Counted from the first letter of the stretch, positions 17,115 through 27,117 are shown. The stretch: 58,991 bases of DNA from Campylobacter sp. (GCA_022775765.1 JALFKC010000084.1:1-58991); one strand, 5' to 3'. Program-made: numbers and translations. The notes: generated from the letters alone by a model not told the origin.

Positions 17115-17798
17115 TTATGATAAACTTATCCATTTGAAATCTGCTATTATAGATAAAACAAATAAAGCACCCCAAATTATGAAAACGATTTTTTTTACGC
17201 TTTGCCTTTTGGCTTTAACCTCTTCTTGTTTGCCAGGAATACTTATCCATTTTACATAAAGTCTATAACAGCCAATGCTGGCGTGCAAAACTGTAAAAAC
17301 AAGTAGTGCAAAATAAAATAGATGAAGCGTATCAAATCTACAAATAGATAAATCAGCAGTAATTTTATCTCCAAAAACTATAGTTATGATGTGTGCACTC
17401 GCAAAGAAAAATAGCAAAAACCCCGTCCAAAACTGAAACCACCAAAGCGTAGTATCGCAGTGTTTCATACGAATTTTGTGTGATTTAAAAGCTAAATATG
17501 CTTTGTAATTGCTAGGAAATTTTCTCATAGCCAAAAAGCCGTGAATCATAAAAATCACCAAAATAACAAAAGCAACGACATTTGTTACTTGATGAATTCC
17601 AAATGGTTCAGCAAAACTAACAACTCCCTCATAAGCCTCTTTGCCTATAAGAATACTACCAGTAAAAAGCATATGGCATATCATAAAACATGCCAATATG
17701 AGACCGGTAACGCTTTGTAACTTATCCTGTGTTGCAGGAATACTACTTTTGTGACCATCTATCGATTTGCCCAAAAAACCTTCTATGCGTTCAGTCAT
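17115..17798 (-). CDS. frdC: Fumarate reductase cytochrome b subunit
   Basis: The 227-residue dihaem cytochrome b has five hydrophobic helices and conserved haem/quinol-site segments such as LILACFMICHMLFTG (His near 41), FGIHQVTNVV, HGFLAMRKFP and LLVFTVLHASIGCYRLY. It anchors FrdAB and oxidises menaquinol. The ATG follows AAGGAGAAACT. A promoter with perfect TATAAT lies about 40 bases upstream, and the gene heads the operon. Confidence 0.93.
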   Translation of the reverse strand: MTERIEGFLGKSIDGHKSSIPATQDKLQSVTGLILACFMICHMLFTGSILIGKEAYEGVVSFAEPFGIHQVTNVVAFVILVIFMIHGFLAMRKFPSNYKAYLAFKSHKIRMKHCDTTLWWFQFWTGFLLFFFASAHIITIVFGDKITADLSICRFDTLHLFYFALLVFTVLHASIGCYRLYVKWISIPGKQEEVKAKRQSVKKIVFIIWGALFVLSIIADFKWISLS

Positions 17799-17834
17799 AG
17801 TTTCTCCTTAAAAAGATAATTAAACTTGACGATA

Positions 17835-17840
17835 ATTATA
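17835..17840 (-). promoter_or_regulatory. -10 element of frdCAB promoter
   Basis: Perfect TATAAT on the minus strand, about 37 bases upstream of frdC, in a T-rich setting. No clear FNR-type box was seen next to it. Confidence 0.6.
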
Positions 17841-17965
17841 CATAAATTACTTAAATTTAAACTTTAACTTTATGGAAAAATAATATATAAATATTAGAAT
17901 TTTTAATTAATATTAGATTTAGTTTAAAGCGATACTAAATTATTGTCAGAAGCTTAAATAACGAT

Positions 17966-17998
17966 ATATCGTAAATTTAGTGGGTAAATTTACGATAT
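17966..17998 (-). terminator. Strong hairpin between lgt and the frd promoter
   Basis: A perfect 13-bp stem (ATATCGTAAATTT at 17966-17978, complement at 17986-17998) has a 7-base loop. It lies about 90 bases past the lgt stop and can insulate frdCAB from read-through. There is no strong U-tract on either side; the rest of the 17799-18088 gap is plain AT-rich sequence. Confidence 0.5.
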
Positions 17999-18088
17999 AA
18001 ATTTAACATTAAAATATAATTTTATTAAAAATGGTTCTAATTTCGTTAAAAATTTGCAATTTTTTGTATTGAATTTTTTTATAAAAAT

Positions 18089-18910
18089 TTATTGACTTGT
18101 TTTTAAATTTTTAAAATATAGGTATCCATATAGTATAACTCCAGCACAAAGCATCATAAATGATAGAATTTGCCCCATACTAAATCCAAATACCAAATAC
18201 CCAATCTGTGCGTCTGGCTCTCTAAAGATTTCGCTAATAAAACGCATTATAGAGTATAAAATCGCATAAAGTGCGATAAGCTCACCATCAAATTTCTTGT
18301 ATTTTCTATAAGAAAATAGTATCAAAAACACGCAAAAGCCTTCCAAAAACGCCTCATATAATTGACTTGGATGCCTTAAAACTCCATCAACATATATTCC
18401 CCACGCCACATCTGTAGCTTTGCCAAAAAGCTCTTGATTCAAAAAATTACCAATTCGGCCAAACACATACCCAGGCGGTATAGATAGTGCCACAAGGTCA
18501 AGTAATAAAAGCACATTTAACTTGTATTTTTGATAAAACATAGCTGTAGCAACGATAAACCCAACTATCGCCCCATGATAGCTCATACCACTAATTCCTA
18601 CAAACTCACCATTGTAAAATGGGTTAAAAATCTCCCACGGCCTTGTGATATAAAAAATTGCATTGCCTGAATAGATAAATATATACCCAAGTCTAGCACC
18701 AAGAAGTATTCCTATCTCAACCCACAAAAAATAGCGTTCAAGTGTATCTTTGCTAAAAGGATATCTGTCTTTTTTGGCAATTTTGCCAGCCAAAAAAAGT
18801 GCAACAAGCAAAGCACAAACATACATTAATCCATACCAATGCACCTTAAAGCCAAAAATTTCAAAAGCTACAGGGTTAAAATGTGAATAAATTTCTCTCC
18901 AAAACTCCAT
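18089..18910 (-). CDS. lgt: Prolipoprotein diacylglyceryl transferase
   Basis: The 273-residue polytopic enzyme transfers diacylglycerol from phosphatidylglycerol to lipobox cysteines. Visible Lgt blocks are [26 protein letters not shown] with the catalytic histidine near 115, and the signature [13 protein letters not shown], plus [10 protein letters not shown] and [11 protein letters not shown]. The ATG at 18910 overlaps the upstream stop as TGATG and lies nine bases after AGGA; a TTG just before it is less likely. It lies next to frdCAB as in other Campylobacter. Confidence 0.93.
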   Translation of the reverse strand: MEFWREIYSHFNPVAFEIFGFKVHWYGLMYVCALLVALFLAGKIAKKDRYPFSKDTLERYFLWVEIGILLGARLGYIFIYSGNAIFYITRPWEIFNPFYNGEFVGISGMSYHGAIVGFIVATAMFYQKYKLNVLLLLDLVALSIPPGYVFGRIGNFLNQELFGKATDVAWGIYVDGVLRHPSQLYEAFLEGFCVFLILFSYRKYKKFDGELIALYAILYSIMRFISEIFREPDAQIGYLVFGFSMGQILSFMMLCAGVILYGYLYFKNLKTSQ

Positions 18911-19449
18911 CAATTTTTTCCTACGCTTAGTTTTAGCATATTTAGATAATCAGCAAATAGATAGCCCGAAGCCTTGTAAAAATCACTACTAGCGTGAGTT
19001 TTAAGCTCATAAGAAAAAGCTATGGCTGATTCTAAAAACTTATCATCCAAAAATTTCGCAAGCTCTTTTGAGTTTCCATCTTTTAAGCTAGATTTTAGAC
19101 TAGAAAAAACAAAACCGAGTAAATTTGAAATATGTGAGCTTTTGATATCTTTAAAAAGCACTTCATAGCGAAGTTTAGCAAAATATTCATTCATATCATT
19201 TTCATTAATTAGCATAAAATAGCTCATATCAAAATATCTATCAAGCGATTTAAAGTCAGCTTCTATAGCCTTAAAATCGGCATTTTTTATAGCTTTTTGC
19301 CAAAGTTCGCGTCCTGTTTTATTTTCAAAAGTTTCATTTTGAATTAGCCAGTTTGGCTTGAGATTTTTAAAATCATCTCTGTGCGGTGTGGATTTAAAAT
19401 TGCTAGCAAAAGCTAGGGCTAAAAGTGAATAAATTTCTGCTAAAGTCAT
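18910..19449 (-). CDS. Possible TorD-family redox-enzyme chaperone
   Basis: The 179-residue, mostly helical, cytoplasmic protein has no signal peptide. Its size, helix-rich character, [20 protein letters not shown] segment and [21 protein letters not shown] segment resemble TorD/NarJ-like proteins that guard Tat-exported molybdoenzymes. The classic E-P-x-x-P motif is not evident, so the assignment is tentative. A Tat molybdoenzyme (psrA) is in the same window but not linked. It is coupled to lgt and to the upstream UDG-like gene by near-zero spacing. Confidence 0.4.
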   Translation of the reverse strand: MTLAEIYSLLALAFASNFKSTPHRDDFKNLKPNWLIQNETFENKTGRELWQKAIKNADFKAIEADFKSLDRYFDMSYFMLINENDMNEYFAKLRYEVLFKDIKSSHISNLLGFVFSSLKSSLKDGNSKELAKFLDDKFLESAIAFSYELKTHASSDFYKASGYLFADYLNMLKLSVGKN

Positions 19450-20045
19450 CAGTTGTCCTTTGAATTATTAAAAGTTTGAATTTTAGCCAAATCTTGCAAA
19501 AAATTTGCTTTTTTATTAGGGTTTGCTCTCACAAAATCCAAATCATAAGTTGGCATTACAAAAAGACCATCTTTTTTGATAAAAGACCCTCTAATTAGCT
19601 CTATTGATGGTAAATTTTCATCCTTTAAAATAGCTTTTGTCGCTCTATCGCCAAATGTTATTATAAGCCTTGGATTTAGAGTTTTAATCTCAGAAAAAAT
19701 ATATGGAATGCACTGCTTAAAAGCGTCCAAATTTGGGTTTTTGCAGTAGCATTTTATCAAAAAAGAGCTATAAACTCTATATTTATTGATAAAATTTAGT
19801 AGCTTTTCGTATTCACCTACAAAAATTTCATTGGTTCTATCTTGAATCTCATTTGGTTTTTCAAAAACTAACATAATTTTAGCACTTAAGTTTTGAGAGG
19901 TTAAAATATGCTTTCTAGTCTTTGCATTTAGGCATAAATCACACTTTTTTAGTGGCAAAAACTGCGAATTTAGAGGTATTTTAAGAGAGTTTTCATCTAT
20001 AAATTTATAGCCAAAAAGCTTTTGATAATACAAAAATTTAGTCAA
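19449..20045 (-). CDS. Uracil-DNA-glycosylase-superfamily protein, Fe-S type, divergent active site
   Basis: The 198-residue protein has four cysteines spaced like family 4 UDGs: CDLC near residue 36 and KCYC...FKQC near 108-122. The usual motif A (GEAPG) reads VFEKPNEIQDRTNEIFVG and the usual catalytic HP region reads MPTYDLDFVRANP, so the key His is replaced by Asp. The fold is likely kept but uracil excision may be lost or changed. The TTG start at 20045 follows AAGGA. It overlaps prmC by 8 bases. Confidence 0.6.
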   Translation of the reverse strand: MTKFLYYQKLFGYKFIDENSLKIPLNSQFLPLKKCDLCLNAKTRKHILTSQNLSAKIMLVFEKPNEIQDRTNEIFVGEYEKLLNFINKYRVYSSFLIKCYCKNPNLDAFKQCIPYIFSEIKTLNPRLIITFGDRATKAILKDENLPSIELIRGSFIKKDGLFVMPTYDLDFVRANPNKKANFLQDLAKIQTFNNSKDN

Positions 20046-20847
20046 AGTTTAGATTCCTTGCTACAAATCCCCTATCAAATCCGGCCAAATCTTTATAAAA
20101 CTCACTCTCAAATCCGTGAAGTTCTAAAAACTCACTAAGACTCTCTTTTTGATCATATCCTATCTCACAAGCTAAAAATTTAGCCCGTTTTTTAGCTATC
20201 AAAATGATATTTTTTAAAATTTCATCACCCCTTTCGCCACCAAAAAGTGCAGTTTTTGGCTCATTTGCAACAAATTTATCAAGCTTGTATGAATTTGCGA
20301 TATATGGGGGATTTGAGACCAAAATATCGCAGTTTTTATCTAAGCTTTCGATATACGCTGAGTGAAAAAACTCAACATTAGCCCCTAATTTTAGTGCGTT
20401 TTGTTTGGCGATATTTAACGCCCCCAAACTAATATCAGTTGCAAAAATTTCCAAATCGCTATTTGCCAAGCAGAGACTTATTGCGATAATTCCACTTCCG
20501 GTGCCAATCTCAAAGAGTTTTTTGAGATTAAATTTAGCACAAATTTCCAAAGTTTTCAAAACCAAAATTTCAGTCTCAAATCTAGGAATCAAAACATTTT
20601 CATCAACCAAAAACTCTCTATTCAAAAACTTAGCCTTACCAGTTAGATATTCAAGCGGTGTGCCGTTTTGATAAAGGTTTGCAAACTCTAAAATTTTATA
20701 AAATTTATCCTGTCTAAGCGGGCTAGAGTTTAAGTTTAAAATCAGATCTTTATCATCAAACTCTAAGATATTTTTGACAATCTCTCTAGCTACAAAGTCG
20801 CTATCCGTGATAGCTCTAGCCTTTTTTAACGCGTCAAAAACTCTCAT
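20038..20847 (-). CDS. prmC: Release factor glutamine N5-methyltransferase
   Basis: The 269-residue SAM-dependent methyltransferase has an N-terminal helical domain with GTPLEYLTG near residue 58, the SAM motif FEIGTGSGIIAISL, and the catalytic NPPY tetrapeptide (VSNPPYI). PrmC methylates the GGQ glutamine of release factors. Length and motifs match the family. It overlaps the M48 protease gene upstream by 14 bases. Confidence 0.92.
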   Translation of the reverse strand: MRVFDALKKARAITDSDFVAREIVKNILEFDDKDLILNLNSSPLRQDKFYKILEFANLYQNGTPLEYLTGKAKFLNREFLVDENVLIPRFETEILVLKTLEICAKFNLKKLFEIGTGSGIIAISLCLANSDLEIFATDISLGALNIAKQNALKLGANVEFFHSAYIESLDKNCDILVSNPPYIANSYKLDKFVANEPKTALFGGERGDEILKNIILIAKKRAKFLACEIGYDQKESLSEFLELHGFESEFYKDLAGFDRGFVARNLNFD

Positions 20848-22009
20848 TTTCTAATCTATTAATCCGCTCTAGCAAACTTGGGTGCGAAAAGTAAATGCTA
20901 GCGTAAAGCTTGTGTGCTTTTGGAAAGGCTTTATTTTCATAGGCTAGCTTTTTTAGTGCATTTGCCATATCTTGATTTGTAGTTTTGTTCGCCCCAAACT
21001 CATCAGCTCCAAACTCGTGCGATCTACTAATCGCAGATAAAATTGGCTGAAAAATAAAGCTAATAACTGGTGAAAATATAAAGAAAAATAGTATCACTGA
21101 GCTAGATTTCGCGTAATCAAGCCCCGCACCAAGGAAAAACTCATTTGGAATATGAGAAAATATAAAAAATAATATAAACAAAAACAGCGACATCAAAGCG
21201 ATATTTTTGATGATATCACCGTGTTTAAAATGCCCTAGTTCGTGGCCTAAAACCGCAATTATCTCATTTTTAGAAAGCTTAGCTATCAAAGTGTCAAAAA
21301 GCACAACTCTTTTTGTCGCACCAAATCCACCAAAATACGCATTTAAGCGGTTATCCCTTTTGCTAGCGTCCATCACAAAAACCCCACTACTTTTAAAACC
21401 TGCACTTTGAAGCAAATCCGAGATACTATCTTTTAGCTCACCATCATCAAGTGGCGTGACTTTGTTAAAAAGCGGGGCAATGATAGTTGGATAGATCAGA
21501 TTTATAATTAAAATCACCGCAAAACTTATACCAAATGCATATATCCACCACAAGCTAAAATTTTCTATACAAAAAAGTATCACCCAAACAAAAAGCGTTC
21601 CAAATATTAGCGTCAATAATAAAGATTTGATAGTATCACTAGCAAAAGTTTTAAAAGTAGCGTTTGAAAAGCCAAATTTTTTATCTTTGACAAATGTTTC
21701 ATAGATACTAACCAGCAGGTCCAAAAGCATATTTATTAATAGAAAACTCATCACCACAGCGACTTGATTAGCCACGATTTGATTTAAAATCTCAAACCCG
21801 AATCCTATCCAGCAAACCGCAATCAAAAAGCTATAAACTATCTTAAATATCTCAAATTTTTTATTAACTATAGCGATAATTCCAGCTTTTTGATAGTCCT
21901 CTTTTGGCAAAATAACCGCTTCAGAGCTCATCTCATTTTTGACAAATTTAAGCTGCAAAATTTCTAAGTAAATTTTCACAACCATATATGCAATCAAAAT
22001 ATAAATCAT
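20834..22009 (-). CDS. M48-family membrane zinc metallopeptidase (Ste24/HtpX-like)
   Basis: The 391-residue membrane protein has several hydrophobic helices and the zinc motif HELGH at residues 256-260, with a third ligand in SHEFGADEFG near 328. The GGFGATKRVVLFDTL block before the zinc motif is typical of CAAX-protease-like M48 members (Ste24 type), which are longer than HtpX (about 290). It probably degrades misfolded or small membrane proteins. Shine-Dalgarno AAAGGA precedes the ATG. Confidence 0.85.
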   Translation of the reverse strand: MIYILIAYMVVKIYLEILQLKFVKNEMSSEAVILPKEDYQKAGIIAIVNKKFEIFKIVYSFLIAVCWIGFGFEILNQIVANQVAVVMSFLLINMLLDLLVSIYETFVKDKKFGFSNATFKTFASDTIKSLLLTLIFGTLFVWVILFCIENFSLWWIYAFGISFAVILIINLIYPTIIAPLFNKVTPLDDGELKDSISDLLQSAGFKSSGVFVMDASKRDNRLNAYFGGFGATKRVVLFDTLIAKLSKNEIIAVLGHELGHFKHGDIIKNIALMSLFLFILFFIFSHIPNEFFLGAGLDYAKSSSVILFFFIFSPVISFIFQPILSAISRSHEFGADEFGANKTTNQDMANALKKLAYENKAFPKAHKLYASIYFSHPSLLERINRLENESF

Positions 22010-22051
22010 AAATTTCCTTTTTTGCTAATAATAAAAGATATTTATAAATAT

Positions 22052-23410
22052 TTATTTTATAAAATTATCATAAAAACTACTTATAAAAACTACAAAAATC
22101 ACAAAAGGAATGATAAATTTAATATAAAAATACCAAATTTTGATAATTTTTTTGTCGCCTTTGTAGCCAAAAGCAAGCTCACCAGTAGCCTTATCTTTTA
22201 AAACCCAGCCTACATAAATCGCACAAAATAGTGAAGTTAGTATGAAAAATATCGTCGCACTTATACTATCAAACGAATCAAATATATTTTTGCCAAAAAT
22301 AGTGACATCTTTTAAGATATTGCTAGAAAAAATTGAAGGCAAATTTCCTAAGATAAAAATGCCACCCAAAACCAAAATTATCGCTTTTTGACGCGAAATT
22401 TTGGCTTTTTCAACCACAACCGTGATTAAAACCTCATAAATAGGAAGCGAAGTTGTAAGGGCTGCTATCATTAAAAGCACAAAAAATAGCACAAGCAAAA
22501 TTTCACCCAAAAATATATTCGAAAACACTACAGGCAGAGTTTTGAAAACCAAACTAGGCCCACTATCAGGTGCAATTCCAAAGCTAAAAAGCGATGGAAA
22601 TATCATAAACCCAGCCAAAACTGCTATGAAAGTATTTAAAATCCCAGTTATGCAAGAAGTTTTGATTAAATTTGTATTTTTATCAAGATAGCTTGACATT
22701 GTTATCATCACGCCAAATCCAAGCGAGAGAGCAAAAAACACCTGCCCCAGGACATCAACAAAGAGCTTAGGCGAAATCTTAGAAAAATCGGGCTTAAGAT
22801 AAAACTCAACTCCAACCATAGCATTTGGTAGAGTTAAATTTCTAATCACCATCACAAGCATTAGCAAAAATAGCAGTGGCATAAAAACCTTAGCCGCTTT
22901 TTCTATCCCATCAACCGCACCTTTGCTTAAAATAATATAATTTATCACTACAAAAATAAAAGTCGCAACGCTAATAACAAGTGGCGAATTGTTGATATTT
23001 TTCTCATAAACAGTCGAACTTTTTAGCTCATCAATATCGTTTAAACTTAGCCCGCCAAGCGTGAGTTCGTATATATAATCAATTACCCAACCCCCAATCA
23101 CCATATAATAAGCCATTATCCCAAATGCACCACAAAGTCCCATATATCCGACTATTTTCCACCTGCCTATAAAGCAATCAACGGCGTTTTTTTGCATTCT
23201 TCTACCGATGACATTTTCAACCAAAATCATAGGAATTCCTATAACAATCATCGCTATACAAAATAGCAATACATACGCCCCACCGCCATTTTGTCCAACC
23301 AAATAAGGAAATCTCCAAGTGCAACCAAATCCAATCGTCGCTCCAGCAACTGCCAAAATATACGCAATTTGCGAACTCCAAAGTTGCCTATTGATTCTAT
23401 TTTTCTTCAT
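22052..23410 (-). CDS. Sodium-dependent NSS/SNF-family transporter
   Basis: The 452-residue, roughly 11-12-helix transporter has the NSS start signature GATIGFGCTWRFPYLVGQNGGGAYVLLF near residues 19-46, whose unwound helix 1 binds Na+ and substrate, and a FALSLGFGVMITMSSY block. Bacterial members import amino acids or amines. Substrate cannot be told from sequence. It overlaps the ABC-F gene by 14 bases. Confidence 0.88.
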   Translation of the reverse strand: MKKNRINRQLWSSQIAYILAVAGATIGFGCTWRFPYLVGQNGGGAYVLLFCIAMIVIGIPMILVENVIGRRMQKNAVDCFIGRWKIVGYMGLCGAFGIMAYYMVIGGWVIDYIYELTLGGLSLNDIDELKSSTVYEKNINNSPLVISVATFIFVVINYIILSKGAVDGIEKAAKVFMPLLFLLMLVMVIRNLTLPNAMVGVEFYLKPDFSKISPKLFVDVLGQVFFALSLGFGVMITMSSYLDKNTNLIKTSCITGILNTFIAVLAGFMIFPSLFSFGIAPDSGPSLVFKTLPVVFSNIFLGEILLVLFFVLLMIAALTTSLPIYEVLITVVVEKAKISRQKAIILVLGGIFILGNLPSIFSSNILKDVTIFGKNIFDSFDSISATIFFILTSLFCAIYVGWVLKDKATGELAFGYKGDKKIIKIWYFYIKFIIPFVIFVVFISSFYDNFIK

Positions 23411-25334
23411 TTAAACTCTCCGCTATGCTTAAAACTTCAAAATACTCATTTTCCAAAGTATTTAGATCTCCTTTTTTCTCCTCTAGCTCTTCAAAAAGCT
23501 CTTGAATACCAAATTTTTGGTAAATTTCAGGTGTTGAAAGTGCGTGATCTAGCTCTTTGATGCGTTTTTCAAGTGCTTCGATTTGGTGGGGATACTCTTC
23601 TAAGATTTTGTTTTGTTTGTAGGTAAGTTTTGTAGTTGGGGATTTTTGTTTGGTGGTGGGCTCTTCTTCAATCTGTTTTAAAATCGTATCAAACTCTTTA
23701 ACCTCATCTTCAAACTCAAGGTATTCTGAGTAGCTAATGTAGGATTCTACGATATTTGCGCCCTCAAATATCAGAAGTTTATTTGAAATTTTATCCACAA
23801 AATATCTATCGTGGCTAACTATCAAAATCGCTCCAGTGAAATTCATCAAATACTCTTCAAGTATATTAATTGTCACAATATCAAGATCATTTGTAGGCTC
23901 ATCAAGTATCAAGCAGTCATACTCATTGGTAAAAAGTTTAGCTAGGGCTAGGCGGTTTTTCTCGCCGCCACTTAGGGTAGCAACTGGCTTGGTTAAAAAC
24001 TCCTTTGGAAAAAGAAAATTTTTAAGATAGCCAAAAACATGCATATACCTGCCTTGAACCATTATATGATCGCCCCCGTTTGGGCAAAAATTTTCTATCA
24101 AGCTTTTGTCTTCGTCAATATTTCGCCTTGTTTGGTCAAAATATCCTATCTTAACTTCACCCTTTTTTATCTCGCCGCTATCTGGGGCAATCTCACCCAA
24201 AAACACCTTAAGAAGAGTGCTTTTGCCACTTCCATTTGCTCCAACTATGCCTATTCTATCGCCTTGTAAAACTCTAGTATTAAAATTCTCAAAAAGCTTC
24301 TTGCCACCCATTGATTTAGTTAAACCCTTGCATTCAAATAGCATTTTTTTGCGGTTTTGATTGATTCCACCGCTATTAAAGCTCATCGTTGCACGCCTTA
24401 GTTCAAGCTTAACTTTTCTTATAATTCCTGGATTTTTCTTAGCCTCTTCACGCATTTGAAAGATTCGCTGTTTGCGACCTTCATTGCGTTTTAGCCTAGC
24501 TTTTACGCCTCTTCTTAGCCACTCTTCTTCAGATTTTAACTGTTTGACTAGCGTTTCGTGAGATTTCAAAGCTGAGTCTAAAATTTCTTGTTTTTTCTCT
24601 AAGTAATTAGCGTATCCACCATCAAAACTTCTAATCACTCCCGCGTCAAGTTCAAGCGTTCTAGTGGCGATTTTGTCTATGAAATACCTATCGTGCGAGA
24701 TAAAAATTATGGTCTGTTTAGAAGCTAATAGCATCTCTTCAAGAAATTTCACCATATAGACATCAAGGTGGTTGGTTGGCTCATCTAGTAGCAACACATC
24801 AGGGTTTTTAAGGATTAGCCCACCTAGTGCCACGCGGCGAATCTCACCGCCACTTAGAGTTGAAACAGGCCTATTTTCATACTCTTTGAGCTTGAAGTTC
24901 TCTAGGACTTGTTCTACCTTATTGTCAATATTCCACGCGTCCTTGCTTTCAATAACTTTAATAAGTTCATCTTGTCTTTTTAAAAGCTCGCTATTTGTGG
25001 GGTCATCTGCTGTTTTGGCTAGGATAGAGTTATACTCTTTTAAGACGGATAATATATCTTTGAGTTCATTATAGATAGCCTGTTTGACTGTGAGAGTTTC
25101 GTGGAATTTTGGGGTTTGAGCTAGCATTTGGATATTTGTGTTGTTTTGGATAATAATTCTGCCATCATCTGGCATATACTGCCCTGCGATAATCTTCATC
25201 AGCGTAGATTTTCCACAGCCATTTTGCCCTATGATCGCAATTCGCTCTTTTTCGCTAATGTTTAAATTAACACTATCAAGGATGGTTGTAGATGAAAATT
25301 TCTTAGTAATGTCTATCAAGTCTATTAATGCCAA
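23397..25334 (-). CDS. ABC-F family ATPase (ribosome-associated type)
   Basis: The 645-residue soluble protein has two ATPase domains: Walker A GQNGCGKST and GANGSGKST, signatures LSGGE (twice), Walker B LLLDEPTNHLD and LILDEPTNDLD, joined by a charged linker and followed by a C-terminal coiled coil (about 560-640). With no membrane domain it is ABC-F, probably acting on ribosomes; Uup is the closest-looking class. I start at a TTG at 25334, nine bases after GGAG; a TTG at 25349 is possible. Confidence 0.87.
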   Translation of the reverse strand: MALIDLIDITKKFSSTTILDSVNLNISEKERIAIIGQNGCGKSTLMKIIAGQYMPDDGRIIIQNNTNIQMLAQTPKFHETLTVKQAIYNELKDILSVLKEYNSILAKTADDPTNSELLKRQDELIKVIESKDAWNIDNKVEQVLENFKLKEYENRPVSTLSGGEIRRVALGGLILKNPDVLLLDEPTNHLDVYMVKFLEEMLLASKQTIIFISHDRYFIDKIATRTLELDAGVIRSFDGGYANYLEKKQEILDSALKSHETLVKQLKSEEEWLRRGVKARLKRNEGRKQRIFQMREEAKKNPGIIRKVKLELRRATMSFNSGGINQNRKKMLFECKGLTKSMGGKKLFENFNTRVLQGDRIGIVGANGSGKSTLLKVFLGEIAPDSGEIKKGEVKIGYFDQTRRNIDEDKSLIENFCPNGGDHIMVQGRYMHVFGYLKNFLFPKEFLTKPVATLSGGEKNRLALAKLFTNEYDCLILDEPTNDLDIVTINILEEYLMNFTGAILIVSHDRYFVDKISNKLLIFEGANIVESYISYSEYLEFEDEVKEFDTILKQIEEEPTTKQKSPTTKLTYKQNKILEEYPHQIEALEKRIKELDHALSTPEIYQKFGIQELFEELEEKKGDLNTLENEYFEVLSIAESLNEEK

Positions 25335-25367
25335 ATTTGCTAACTCCAAAAATTTTGTAAATCCGTT

Positions 25368-25373
25368 ATTATA
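25368..25373 (-). promoter_or_regulatory. -10 element of the ABC-F gene promoter
   Basis: Perfect TATAAT on the minus strand about 35 bases upstream of the ABC-F start, in the divergent gap with the response regulator. Confidence 0.55.
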
Positions 25374-25471
25374 TTGAAAAAGAGTTAAAAAAATAATTAA
25401 TCAATAATCATTTTGACTCTTAAAGCTAAATTTTGATGATTTGGATTCTTTACAGAGAGAAAATTATGTGA

Positions 25472-25477
25472 TATAAT
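25472..25477 (+). promoter_or_regulatory. -10 element of the two-component operon promoter
   Basis: Perfect TATAAT on the plus strand, extended by TG one base upstream (TGATATAAT), about 27 bases before the response-regulator ATG, which follows AAAAGG. Confidence 0.65.
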
Positions 25478-25504
25478 CCGCAAAAATCACAAAAGGTAAT
25501 TTTA

Positions 25505-26161
25505 ATGAATGAATTAATAGTCGTTATAGATGATGAAGAAGATTTAATTGATTTACTAGAATACAACCTTAAAAAAGCTGGTTTTGGCGTAGTTGGCTTT
25601 ACAAATAGCTTGAGGGTTGAGCAGTTTTTAGAAGAAGAAAATGTTGATTTGCTAATAGTCGATAGAAATCTCATCCACGAAGAAGGGGCTGTTTTCGTGC
25701 AAAATTTACGCCTTAAAGGATTTAATCATCCTGTGATTTTTCTAACCGCAAAAGATAGCAAAGCAGATGTATTATCAGGCTTTGAAGCTGGGGCGGATGA
25801 CTATATTTCAAAGCCTTTTGATATGGATGATTTGATTGCTAGAATCAAAGCTGTTTTAAGACGAACAAAAAATGAATCACAAATTTATAAACACAAAGAG
25901 ATCTATATTAACACAGCCACAGGTGAAGCAAAGATTGGCGTGACTAGACTAAATCTTACAAATTTAGAGATGAATTTGATGGTAGAGTTTATCAAAAATA
26001 AAAACATAATATTAAGCAGGGAATATCTACTTGATAAAGTTTGGGAAGGGCAAAATTTCAACGACAAAACGGTCAATATTGCTATAACTAGGCTAAGACA
26101 AAAGCTTGGCAAACAAAACTATATTATCTCAATTCGATCACAAGGATACAAACTTTGTTAA
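25505..26161 (+). CDS. OmpR/PhoB-family response regulator
   Basis: The 218-residue regulator has a receiver domain (acidic pocket DDEE at 9-12, phospho-acceptor Asp53, Thr81, Lys103 in SKPF) and a C-terminal winged-helix DNA-binding domain (about 125-218) ending in RSQGYKLC. It is co-transcribed with the kinase that follows, overlapping by 7 bases. The input signal is not evident; Campylobacter has several such pairs (PhosSR, DccRS and others) and I cannot assign this one by eye. Confidence 0.9.
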   Translation: MNELIVVIDDEEDLIDLLEYNLKKAGFGVVGFTNSLRVEQFLEEENVDLLIVDRNLIHEEGAVFVQNLRLKGFNHPVIFLTAKDSKADVLSGFEAGADDYISKPFDMDDLIARIKAVLRRTKNESQIYKHKEIYINTATGEAKIGVTRLNLTNLEMNLMVEFIKNKNIILSREYLLDKVWEGQNFNDKTVNIAITRLRQKLGKQNYIISIRSQGYKLC

Positions 26162-27117
26162 AACAAGTAAGCAGATTTTTGATAATTTTTTTGATAGTTA
26201 TATTTTGGTTTTTACTGCTTCATATAGTTATCAAAAATATATATATTTTGATAATATTAGCCTCTTTTATGGCCTCTTTTACCCTTTTTGTATTCACAAA
26301 AAATGACTTTGAAAAGCTCTCAAAACAGATAAGTGAGATTTTTAATGATAATTTGGAAGAAAAAGATGAGAGTATGATATTTACCTACAGCAAAGAGTTT
26401 GAAAAACAGCTAAATCTACTGAAAATTTATCTCAAAGATAAAAACGCTAAATCCATCAAAAAATCAGCTAAAATCAAAGTCAAAAATAATCAACTCAGGG
26501 GAATTTTAAGCTCAATATCACATGAATTTAGAAATCCCATTTCAATCATTAGAATTTCAAGTCAAAACCTAAAAAGCGATGATTTACCAAAAGAGTTAGA
26601 GCTTAAATTTCTTGATAAAATTGATAGAAATTCTCAAAAACTTGTAAATTTAATAGATAGGTTAAATCTAAAATCCACTCAAGGAATAACCCTTAGTAGA
26701 AGCGAATTTGATCTCAAAGCAGTCTGCATTGAGTGCAAAAATGAGCTACTTGAAAAGTATAAAAATAGAGAAATTTTAGTGCAAGATAGGCAAGCTTTGA
26801 TAAAAGCTGATGAAACTCTAATCAAACAAGTTATCATAAATTTAGTAGAAAATGCTCTAAAATACTCGCTTAATACAGTTAAAATTAGCTTTGAAGATGG
26901 CTGTCTTTTAGTAAAAGACAAGGGCAAGGGCATTAAAGAAGAAGATATAGAACTAGTTACCAAAAAATATTTTAAAACTGAAGACAATATCGCCACCAAC
27001 TCCTTTGGCATAGGGCTTTATGTGGTTAAGCATATCTTAAAACTGCACGATTTTGAGATGATAATTCAAAGTGAATTTGGGGTTGGCTCAACCTTTGGAT
27101 TTAGGTATAAAACTTAA
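26155..27117 (+). CDS. Sensor histidine kinase
   Basis: The 320-residue kinase has two closely spaced N-terminal membrane helices (about residues 8-25 and 29-47) with almost no periplasmic loop, then HisKA with His123 in SISHEFRNP, and an ATPase domain with N-box VENALKYS, G1 KDKGKGI and G2 FGIGLYVVKH. The lack of an external sensor suggests it detects a membrane or cytoplasmic cue. The start is TTG at 26155, eight bases after AAGGA and overlapping the regulator stop. Confidence 0.88.
   Translation: MLKQVSRFLIIFLIVIFWFLLLHIVIKNIYILIILASFMASFTLFVFTKNDFEKLSKQISEIFNDNLEEKDESMIFTYSKEFEKQLNLLKIYLKDKNAKSIKKSAKIKVKNNQLRGILSSISHEFRNPISIIRISSQNLKSDDLPKELELKFLDKIDRNSQKLVNLIDRLNLKSTQGITLSRSEFDLKAVCIECKNELLEKYKNREILVQDRQALIKADETLIKQVIINLVENALKYSLNTVKISFEDGCLLVKDKGKGIKEEDIELVTKKYFKTEDNIATNSFGIGLYVVKHILKLHDFEMIIQSEFGVGSTFGFRYKT

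Noticed and set aside
17799-18088. FNR-type site at the frd promoter
   Set aside because: I found no TTGAT-N4-ATCAA-like pair; only a TATAAT element and an unrelated hairpin.
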